21,477 bases of DNA from Cyclostephanos tholiformis (Eukaryota; Bacillariophyta; Thalassiosirophyceae; Thalassiosirales; Thalassiosiraceae): the NCBI GenBank assembly GCA_036939975.1, contig JALLPB010000162.1:1-21477 (forward strand), in the 5' to 3' direction. The stretch's first letter is position 1. Each line of letters opens with the position of its first letter. This document shows positions 1-8,231 of the stretch, one piece after another. Made by a program: the position numbers and the translations under genes. Under the pieces are notes generated by a model. That model was not told the DNA's origin. It searched no databases and saw only the letters and a program-made list of their open reading frames with translations.

Positions 1-68
1 CACTTAACAATAATGTGACAAAGCTGTGCGTCATAAGGGACATTTTTGGTCCCTCATAGTTTTTGACT

Positions 69-164
69 GGTATCGTACTACCGCTGAATTAACAATATCT
101 GTCGTCCGGAGTTAGCTAAGGGTTAGGTAAGGGTTAGCTAAGGGTTAACTAAGGGTAGGAATTA
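69..164 (+). repeat. Left inverted end with TTAGCTAAGGG subterminal repeats
   Basis: This copy holds GTACTACCG, TTAACAATATCTGTCG, then about four degenerate TTAGCTAAGGG units (110-155) and AGGAATTA. It matches the reverse complement of 2219-2319 and, in the same orientation, 7839-7959. The 11-base unit resembles a telomeric TTAGGG interrupted by CTAA, but it is internal here. Confidence 0.65.
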
Positions 165-2218
165 CTTGTAGATCGGAGTCAAAAAACTCCCCCCCCCATG
201 GCCGCGGCCACCACCAACTTCAACTGCCCTTCCTGAAGCCCCCCATCACCAGGAGACGCCGCCCTTCGACCTAACGTTAGCCACAGACCCCACCAGCAAT
301 CCACTCCACTGGCGCCGCTCTCCAGTCTAGGCGAGGGCCAGATATAATTTCGACCATGCACATCGTCGTTGTCGACATCGAATTCCCCCCCACCACTGCC
401 ATGGACCCGTTTCAGAAGGAAGATGATGCCACAAAATGGCGGCATGACCACGGGATCGCTAGGATCGATAGGATTCCGTGGGATACTCAATTTCTCCCCC
501 ATCTGAGTGTCGGCGCATCAAGAGGGTACGATATTCACATCCATCAGATGATGGTCGATGCATATTCTGTCAGGAATCCCTTGGACACTTTCCAGAGGGA
601 AGACGATGCCACAAAATTTTCAAGCTCACCTTGTCGCAGTCTAAATACTGCGAGCGCATTGTGATACGACAACTCTTGAATGAGGAGGATTTGATGATGG
701 ATCGGCGGAGGCCAGACTGTCCGGGAGGTCATTCGAGAGAGCACCGAGGTTACCTATGATACTCATGAAAATATCGAATTCACCCCCGAGACTGCCCGTG
801 GGTTGGACTTTGAAAATGTACAAATGAGCGAAGAAGACATGGGCACGAGGGGGAGGAAACTGATATAAAAAATACTCCACCAATAACAACATCAGTTTCC
901 GATCAATGAAGGCATGTAAGGTATTCATTGAGATATTGGAGGAGCAACAAAGAGCCGATGGAATATGGAACGGCTTACGGATGCCTACTGGTGGATGCGA
1001 GATGGCGGCCATGGTAGAATTCAAGGCAAGAGGACACAAGTTGTAAAGGATTTAACAAATTCACGCTCCCTCCCCCCCTATCATGAGGTGATGACTGCTG
1101 GAGGTTAGAAGTAGTATGATGGCAAAACAGGGGGGCAAATTTAAAATGTCAAGTTCCGTACAAAAAAGTCATATGATTACTTCCCTCAATTTTTAATATG
1201 AGCTCTGTTTTCGTTTTACCCCAAACGGATGTCTTCCCCTCCTCTTCCTCCTTCTTCACCCTTCCTCTTTTCCCCCCTCTCCCTCTTGTCCTTTTTCTTC
1301 TTCTACTAAATCCTCTTCATCTTTGTCACCTCATCTCCATCGTCTTCATCCCCGTCATTCCCCCGACCATAGTCGCGATCGTCATCCTCGAGGCCAGGTC
1401 CCTCGTTCGTCGTCAACATCATAGTAATCATCGAAGATGATGACTTTGATTGTTACCCTCCCCCCCCGCCTCCTCCTATCGTCAACGTGGGGGGTGGAGC
1501 CGTATCCGCTGACGGCGCATGATCCAACATCGCGTCTGATGACGACATCGTGCCCAGCAATATCAGCTGCCGTGCCCAGCGACATCAGCTGCAGGTGATG
1601 ATCAAAGGGCGTGCATGGGATCAACGTTCCTTTTTACCTTACGACGCCTTCGTCATCGCCCGAAAACGATGCATTGTTGTCGTCGTCATCGTCAATCGTC
1701 TCCACCCCCTCCCTCCCTCTCCTTGTCGTTGCATCAACAAGGAGCCGCACCCCATCGGAATAGCGAGGGTGATAATGCATTTCGGAGAATGACCGGACGG
1801 AGGTAAGTTAATGACCTTCCCCCCCATGGTGCGACGCTTCCTCCCCACCATCTTCCCGTCATCGTGATCATCTTCGACGTTCCGCATAGACCATCGAATG
1901 ACTCGCCTTTCATCGGCGGCAGATTATCTAGTCCGAGCGAGGCCGGACGGGGGTAAATTTTCGGCCTTCCCCCTCGTGGTGCGACGGGCACCGACGACAG
2001 TTCCGATGGCACGGGACATTAGGTTAGATGCGGAACGTTGGGGGGGGAGTGAGGGTGGGGGGGCTGATGCTCATGGCGAGAGCGATATTGACCGGCGGAA
2101 GTATGAGGACGGGATTTGTCCATGGTTTAACGATTTTTGTCTTCAGCTTCTGGCTCCCTTCCCTCCCTCGGCCAAAAAAAGGAACTAGTATACGTCTACG
2201 AGGCTTCCTACGCCAACC
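165..2218. other. GC-rich low-complexity interior, no supported gene
   Basis: About 2 kb without a convincing gene. It has many C runs, CCTCC-type pyrimidine tracts and short open frames on both strands, none longer than about 130 codons and none with a recognisable motif. Internal duplications are visible. Bases 401-439 and 581-618 both read as FQ(K/R)EDDATK, with some silent differences. Bases 1549-1570 and 1571-1592 are a 22-bp tandem duplication. Bases 1786-1840 and 1935-1995 share a GGCCGGACGG..GGTAA..CCTTCCCCC..TGGTGCGACG pattern. The first pair could be a relic of coding sequence. Confidence 0.5.
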
Positions 2219-2319
2219 AATTCCTAACTGTCAGCTAACCCTTAGCTATCCCTTAGCTAACCCATAGTTTGCTAAGGCGACAATTATTGTTAAATCATCG
2301 GTAAGTAGTAGTACCGACC
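2219..2319 (-). repeat. Right inverted end with CCCTTAGCTAA subterminal repeats
   Basis: Read on the minus strand, this segment reproduces the left end: GGTCGGTACTAC, TTAACAATAATTGTCG, three TTAGCTAAGGG-type units and AGGAATT. It lies about 65 bp upstream of a TATA-like sequence of the ligase gene, so an element end sits close to that gene's promoter. Confidence 0.65.
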
Positions 2320-2383
2320 TATTAAGGTACCTATGGAGAAAATGGGCGGGAAGAAGTGCCACGGCGAATCGCGCGGCCCAACC

Positions 2384-2390
2384 ATAAAAA
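2384..2390 (+). promoter_or_regulatory. TATA-like box of the glutamate-cysteine ligase gene
   Basis: ATAAAAA sits about 250 bases before the start codon in otherwise GC-rich DNA. If used, transcription would start near 2415 and give a leader of about 220 bases. That leader would contain a 14-codon upstream open frame at 2520-2564. This is inference from sequence alone. Confidence 0.3.
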
Positions 2391-2635
2391 CGCCCCACGG
2401 CTAGCTGCACTCTTGTGCTCCGACGAGTCAGGACCTGGTCTATTGAACAGTGTCGGAGTATTCTCCTCTCCTCAAGCAACTATCAAGTTCGCTTGAATTG
2501 ACTTCTTCCACAGAACGCTATGAATGAAGCAGAGGGCAACCTCAACTTCTCATTGGCATGCTAGGAAATTTAGGCTCATTGTTTTTTGCAGCCTTCAGCT
2601 CAGGCATCATCGTCGTCTCCGCGTTCACGCTGCAA

Positions 2636-5600
2636 ATGGGTGAGACGTAAACGTGTTGTGCCCGGCGTCGCCGTGTTGATTCATCTGCCGCCTGAATGAT
2701 TGTAATGTATGCATCATACCTCGTATTGATCAATATTTATTTTTGAACTCCTACCGACCTGCAATTCACATTTAAACAGGTCTACTAAAAGTGGGCGTCC
2801 CGCAGCCGTGGGAAAAATCTAAGAAGAATCTTAACTATGTTCGCGAGGCGGGAGTGCGACAATTCATATCGACATACAACCGCGTTAAGGATTTGAAGGG
2901 GGATGAACTACTTTGGGGTGATGAGATTGAATATGGAATATTCGTATTGGACGCTGAGAATAAAAAGATCAGATTGAGTTTGAGAGCTAAGGAGGTATGT
3001 GCTTAATGGACACTTATTTTGCGTCTCCAATAGCCCAGAATTAATCGCTACTCACCAATAGCAATGACTGACAAAATGAATAATATTGCCATTTTCAGCT
3101 TATGGATAACCTCAATAAGAATGAAGAAATGCATACCCACGAAGCGGAGGGATGCAATTGGGTGCCCGAGTACGGAGCCTGGATGATCGAGGCCACGCCT
3201 TCCCGCCGTAAGCATGCTTTCGTGGTTCTTTCTTTTCATCGAGTTGTAACGTAGTACTAAATGTTTATGATTTTATCCCGCAGCATACACCGGATATAGT
3301 TCGGACCTACTCCGCGTGGAACGGAACATGCGCCTGCGTCGGAAACGACTCCTGACTGAACTGAAGGAGAATGAAATTGCTCCCACTGTTGCTGTCTTTC
3401 CCTTGCTAGGGGCATTGGGGAACGATGGTTCAATACCCTCTGTTCAAGTGGGTGGACCTGTCACTGAAAGTGATTATATCGGTGACGGGATAATTAATCC
3501 ACACCCCAGATTTGCTGCCTTGTCTGCTAATATTAGAAAGAGAAGGGGGGGGAAGGTCGACATTCGTGTTCCGTTGTTCCATGATACCAATACTCCTGAG
3601 TATGAACAATTGACTAGCTTCACCTCTAGTCCTTCATGCTGTGCGGATGATAGCATGTTGTTGTGGAGATTTGGAATGGGAGACGCCTCGAGAGAAAAAT
3701 ATGGAAACGATTTTGTCATTGTAGGGTGCACTGGTTCGAAAGTATTTAATGAAGAAGGGGATCCTGTGACGCTTCAGAAGTGGCTTGTGAATGTGGAGTG
3801 TGAGGGATGCAGAGGCCTGTACTATCGTAGTGCCCCGGGTGTGATTGTTGCAGATGCAGATTGGCCGAGGAATGGCGATGTTGTGGTCGGGAGTGAAATC
3901 CCCGATGTCCCAGGTAAGGACTTTTGTGGCCGCTCAGTTATTACTATTCGCACAATTTTTTCGTTTCTGAATTTGTCAACATATACATTCGGCTGTTACT
4001 AGGATGGATTAGGCTGCAAAACGGTTATTACCTCCCTATCTCAAGCGATGATGGAAAGATCGCTTTCCTGCACAAAGTCCCAGCGGAAACTCATGCAAGA
4101 AATAAGCAAAGCGAGACTCTTGGATCTGAAACGCCCAAATTCATCAGACAAAGAGGAGATTCACTGTCATCAGAGTTGAAGCAAGCTCTTGACAAGCTAG
4201 CTCTTGAGAGATCTGTAGCTTCCGTCGACGATGGAGCCCAAGTGTTCAACGTTCGACCTGCCATTCATATGGATGCCATGTGAGAACCGTGTACTATGAC
4301 CCGTTTCAGGCTGACCTTTCACAAACATCGCCTCAGTCTGACCAGAGTAAAACTGATTTTTCTATTTTGTCCTTTCTTTTCATATCTACAAGGGCGTTTG
4401 GTATGGGATGCTGCTGCCTTCAGATAACATTTCAGGCTACAGACGTGGACGAAAGTAGATTCCTTTATGATCAACTTGCGGTGTTGGCCCCAATTATGAT
4501 GGCACTCACAGCCTCGACACCTGTACTGAAGGGACGGCTTGCAGATACTGATTGCCGTTGGGGAGTTATCAGTGAATGTGTGGATGATAGGAGGCCAGCA
4601 GAGCGCGGGCGTACCGGAGGTCCCCCTCCAGATCCCGACGTCGCGGGCAAAGGTTACAGGAGATTGTACAAAAGCCGGTATGATTCTATCAGTACATTTC
4701 TGTACCAAGGCATTTCAACGGAAGAGAGCCAAATGAGTAATCGAATTCTTAACATGTACAATGATATTCCTGTCCCCATCGACGAAGACAAATATCGTGA
4801 TTTGAGAGAGGCTGGCATTGATCCATTGCTTTCGCAGCACATCGCTCACATTTTTGTGCGAGATCCACTGGTTATCTTCGATGGGGCCGTAGAAGAGGTA
4901 GATGATGAGACACAAACTGAGCATTTTGAGAATATTCAAAGCACAAACTGGTGAGATATTACAAATAAAATACATGTAGACTGCTCGAACGAATTTCGCT
5001 CATCTCAAACTCGTTTACATTCCTCCTTATTAGGCAAACTGTTCGCTGGAAACCTCCTCCGCCGCGCAAAGGTCCGAATGATCCACATATTGGATGGCGA
5101 ACGGAGTTTCGTAGTATGGAAATTCAGCTCACAGATTTTGAGAATGCGGCGTTTACTACGTTCATAACTTTGCTCACTCGCGTCATCCTGACTTTCGACT
5201 TGAACTTGTACATCCCCTTGAGCCGTGTCGATGCCAACATGCAGCGCGCCCATGGGCGCAATGCTGCCGTAAAAGGCAAGTTCTTCTTTCGACGTCACAT
5301 GGCCCCGTTAGAAACGGGGGACGATGGCTTCGGAGAGCAATACGTTTCAATGTTCAGCACAGCTGCCAATGGGAAAAAGAACAAGCTGCACACTGTATCT
5401 TCAGAAGACAACCTCAACGGGCTGCAAACAAGCTTCAGTCGTGCCGAGGCGGAGGATGATGTTGGAAATGGCGTCAGCGAGAAGAGACGAGTTGCTCCAA
5501 ATGCGTCTGGTGGTGCGGAGGAAAACTCATATGCGGAAATGACCATGGCTGAGATTATGACTGGCAAAGGAGGTATGTGGATTTTGCATCGTAAATTCTA

Positions 5601-6134
5601 CACACGTTGACACTTCCGTAAAGGATATCTCATTTATTTTCTGCCACAGACTACTTCCCCGGCCTCATTCCCCTGGTCTATGCCTACCTTGACCACATCC
5701 AATGCGACTCTCTGACTATGGACCGCATGACGAAATACCTCGACTTTATCGAGAAACGTGCGACCGGTCAGATCGTGACTCCTGCCACGTGGATTCGTAA
5801 TTTTATTCGGTGTCACAAGGATTACAAATTCGATTCTGTCGTCTCTGATTCAATTGCGTATGATCTAATGGTCGCCTGTAACGAAATCGGCCTGGGCAGG
5901 AGGGCAGCACCCGAATTGCTCGGGGACATGGAAATAAGGCCGATCAGTGCGACAGAAGCTTATGTGAAGAAGCTTGATAGTAAGCGTGTGAATAATGAGC
6001 AAGTCATTTCTTTGCTTGAGAGGTATTCTTCCCGTAAGACGTTCCGAGGGAGCAATCAAGGTAAAACCAGTTTCAATGCGCGTGATGGAGAAACTGAGGC
6101 AGTCGGTTTTGAGGCAGTTGAGTATTCCATTTGA
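2636..6134 (+). CDS. GCLC: Glutamate-cysteine ligase catalytic subunit (eight coding exons, SH3-like insert)
   Basis: This enzyme joins glutamate and cysteine in the ATP-dependent first step of glutathione synthesis, and eukaryotic forms are usually cytosolic. The exons I assign are 2636-2639, 2780-2994, 3099-3207, 3284-3913, 4003-4279, 4393-4950, 5034-5572 and 5650-6134. All introns are GT-AG, and the joined frame gives 938 residues. Family landmarks in order are an MGLL start, WGDEIEY (47-53, metal and substrate acidic pair), PEYGAWMIEATP (96-107), HPRF, MDAMAFGMG (408-417), DTDCRWGVIS (463-472), FENIQSTNW (590-598), EIQLTDFEN, and KGDYFPGLIP near 778. The family is usually 630-700 residues. 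Most of the excess is a segment of about 185 residues at 217-400 with RSAP, WPRNGD and GWIRLQNGYYLP motifs, which looks like an SH3-type domain. No transit peptide is visible, so cytosol is the best guess. The gene converges on the mL46 gene. Confidence 0.95.
2640..2779 (+). other. Intron 1 of glutamate-cysteine ligase, after a 4-base coding exon
   Basis: CAAATGG followed by GTGAGA gives a donor directly after the start codon plus one base. The acceptor TTTAAACAG at 2779 restores the frame as ATG G|GT CTA CTA, giving the family-typical MGLL start. Without this intron the frame upstream of 2780 is closed by a stop at 2773, and no ATG is available. Confidence 0.85.
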
Positions 6135-6350
6135 GCGATAACTGTTCGATTGGATGAAATGAGAGGTTCTGCGAAAAATGTAATGAAGGAACTCTTGTCT
6201 TTATAATGCGATGACTTGCACTGTTAAGAATATCTCGCAAGTTGCGTTCGGCCTTAAGTAAGTTGACCATTGATCTGTAGTAAAATTATCTTAGCGATAG
6301 AGTCCAGCCCAAAAACACACACACACAACAGACACCATCCAAAAGCATCC
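6135..6350. other. Convergent intergenic region between ligase and mL46 genes
   Basis: This 216-bp AT-rich spacer separates two converging stop codons. It contains a short CA run near 6315-6328. It must hold both 3' untranslated regions, which may overlap. No other feature is visible. Confidence 0.6.
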
Positions 6351-7762
6351 TCACAGCATGTAATGAAAGAACTTGGCCTGATGCTTCCCCCTCTCCCCCT
6401 TGACTCTATCTACTATCTCCTCCTTCGACAGCCATCCCCAATCGTCGACGCCCCCCCCTGTCCTGACGATTGTTTCTGCGTTCACGTCCCCGCTATCGTG
6501 CTGCACCCGATAATAGAACACCTTCTCTCCATAGTAGTCTCCCCGGAACTCCGCCGGAAGATTATTATTGTAAACGCGTAGGTTCACGGCCATGGGCGCG
6601 TTTCCGGGGCACCACAATTTCAATTCGGATCCCGCAGTCTCGACCACGGCGCGTTTCGCCGTATCGAGCAACGTCTCGTCGTCGCTTGTCGAGGCGAACG
6701 CGCTGGGTAGTGTCCATCGCGGTCCGGACGCGTTCCCCTCGACGTTCGATCTGATCGCTAGGAAGACGGAGGTCTTGAGCTTGCGATTGCGCGTGCGCAC
6801 GTCGCCCGTGGCGTCGGCCTCGGTCTCGCGGGGGGCGGGGGTGAAGGGCAGTCCGGCTGTGTGGCAAAAATAACACACGCGAGAGGGGGGGGGGGGGAGT
6901 GGTGGGAGAGGTGGGAGGCGGGGGGATGAATAATACACGCGTGTCAAACCCTCCAAACATGTTTCGATACATGGCATTCCACGAAAATGATCCGGGCGGA
7001 TATCGATCTCGTTTCAATCATCTTTCGGACAATAGAACACGCCCTCCCCAAATGAAAAAACAAAAACAAAAAATAGATCTCACCAAGAAGTTCCTCGTCG
7101 GTAGGGACCACGTGATCCTCCGGCTTGTCAGGGGCGTACATGAATCCCGTCTCCTCCGGATACTCCTTACCGTACGTCCACAGCCAGTCCCTCAGATCGA
7201 CGTATTCCCTCTCCCATGCTTCCATGTCGGGTATTACCACGGGTATCCTCTCGACCATGACCGCCACCCTGATCCGCCACGGCCTGCGATCCCTCTTGGC
7301 CATACGTAGGAGGTGGTCGTGGTACTGCATCTCGCCGTCCCACCACTGTCGGAATTTAGTCCGCAAGACGTCCTTGGGACTGTGATCGCGTCGGGTGGAC
7401 AATCGCAGAAGTCGATTCTGCGTCCGTTCGTACGTCTCACGTCGCTTCTGCTTCGCGGCGTCCTTGCGGGCCTGGTAGGAGGAGGGCGGTGGCGGGATGG
7501 TGCCAACGGTGGTCGCCTTCGTCATTTTTGACGATGAGGTATCGGCGGCGGCGGCGGATGAGAGGGTGCGACGCGAATTATCATTAGTCATCGCGGGCGG
7601 ACTGCCGATGGCATCGGGGGGGGACCGATTCGGGAATGACGCGGAAATGGTAGACGAGACGACGACGATATCGCGACGTGACGCCGCCGCCGCGATATGG
7701 TGACCACCGAGGAGCGTTCGCCTCGCCGCTTGGTTGAGGCGTCTCGGCAAGATGCTCGTCAT
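6351..7762 (-). CDS. MRPL46: Mitochondrial large-subunit ribosomal protein mL46 (two exons)
   Basis: This is a structural protein of the mitochondrial 54S/39S ribosomal subunit with a Nudix-like fold. On the minus strand the exons are 7762-7084 and 6856-6351, giving 394 residues. The intron (7083-6857, 227 bp) has donor GTGAGA and acceptor GCCACACAG. The start is the ATG at 7762; an upstream GTG also lies in frame but is not a likely start. The N-terminus (MTSILPRRLNQAARRTLLGG) is Arg-rich and lacks acidic residues, as expected of a mitochondrial presequence. Exon 1 has WWDGEMQYHDHLLRMAKRDR and MEAWEREYVDLRDW. Exon 2 has the Nudix-like core with KTSVFLAI, RWTLP, a degenerate helix, PGNAPMAVN, GEKVFYYR and WGWLSKEEI. 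The length fits the family with a long presequence. The intron holds a C14-type tract before its acceptor. Confidence 0.87.
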
Positions 7763-7838
7763 GATGTCGTCCGGGCGGCGTCCCACTGCTTCAGGATCTT
7801 GTGGTGGAGCTGGAGTTACCCTTATGATATGTTTTTTA

Positions 7839-7959
7839 GTGTGTACTACCGAACTTATATCAATTGACGCGTTAGATAGCTGTAATCTAAGGGTTGGCTA
7901 AGGGTTAGCTAAGGGTTAGCTAAGGGTTAGCTAAGGGTTAGGAATTAGCTACTCGTAGC
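7839..7959 (+). repeat. Third copy of the element end, left-end orientation
   Basis: GTGTACTACCG, a diverged middle, then five CTAAGGGTTAG-type units (about 7886-7940) and AGGAATTAGCTACTCGTAG match the left end at 69-164 in the same orientation. I find no matching right end further right in the window. It is either a solo end or the left end of an element running beyond the window. Confidence 0.6.
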
Positions 7960-8017
7960 CATGTTTTTTAATTCCTACTGAATTGGAACACGTTCATAAT
8001 CTTGTCCCGATTTGGAA

Positions 8018-8177
8018 CAAGTTCATAAAATTGTTTCTCTCTCTGATCTCTCTCGCTCTCATTCCCTCAACTCCATAGTCATTTCGTCTGAAACCAACAA
8101 GTTCATAAAATTGTTTCTCTCTCTGATCTCTCTCACTCTCATCCCCTCAACTCCATAGTCATTTCGTCTGAAACCAT
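8018..8177 (+). repeat. 80-bp tandem duplication upstream of the 639-codon gene
   Basis: Unit 1 is 8018-8097 and unit 2 is 8098-8177, with three mismatches in 80 positions. Each contains GTTCATAAAATTG, a CT-rich stretch and CATTTCGTCTGAAACCA. A shorter, degenerate copy of the GTTCATAA part precedes them near 7992. They end 54 bp before the start codon and so lie in the probable promoter or leader. Confidence 0.9.
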
Positions 8178-8231
8178 AATTTCAAACTTTAGAGTTGTCT
8201 CATATTTTTCTAACAAAGTTTTGTTTGGAAA

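Larger units (their letters stand above)
69..2319. mobile_element. Putative 2.25-kb non-autonomous DNA element with inverted ends
   Basis: The sequence from 69 to about 164 and the reverse complement of about 2219 to 2319 align end to end. Both contain GGT..CGGTACTAC or a variant, then TTAACAATA, a TGTCG block, several TTAGCTAAGGG units and AGGAATT. This is the layout of a terminal-inverted-repeat element with repetitive subterminal DNA. The interior is GC-rich with C homopolymers and no open frame that looks like a transposase, so it would be non-autonomous. Outer boundaries are uncertain: similarity fades outside 69 and 2319, and I could not find a convincing target-site duplication. It could instead be an inverted pair of a dispersed subtelomere-like repeat that happens to flank unrelated DNA. 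Confidence 0.5.
7763..8231. other. Divergent intergenic region at the composition boundary
   Basis: This region lies between the divergent starts of the mL46 gene (minus) and the 639-codon gene (plus). It holds the element-end-like repeat at 7839-7959 and an 80-bp tandem duplication at 8018-8177. Base composition changes here from GC-rich to AT-rich. Any promoters of both genes must lie within these repeats. Confidence 0.6.

Noticed and set aside
36..54. AGGGAC..GTCCCT hairpin with 7-base loop
   Set aside because: Six-base arms are expected by chance, and no T-tract or RNA gene context is present.
179..2479. Many open frames of 60-132 codons on both strands
   Set aside because: They overlap each other, lie in GC-rich low-complexity DNA where stops are rare, and show no motif or consistent coding signal.
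2791..2793. GTG as start of the ligase, and similar non-ATG frame openings at 3316, 7786 and 15580
   Set aside because: These are artefacts of open-frame extension into introns or leaders. Splicing or a nearby ATG gives a better start in each case.
3637..3690. RFGMGD in the ligase insert as a second copy of the FGMG catalytic motif
   Set aside because: Only four residues match and the surroundings differ; the true motif follows HMDAMA at about 413-417.
110..7940. Chromosome end suggested by TTAGCTAAGGG arrays
   Set aside because: The arrays are short, degenerate and internal, occur in both orientations and flank ordinary genes.
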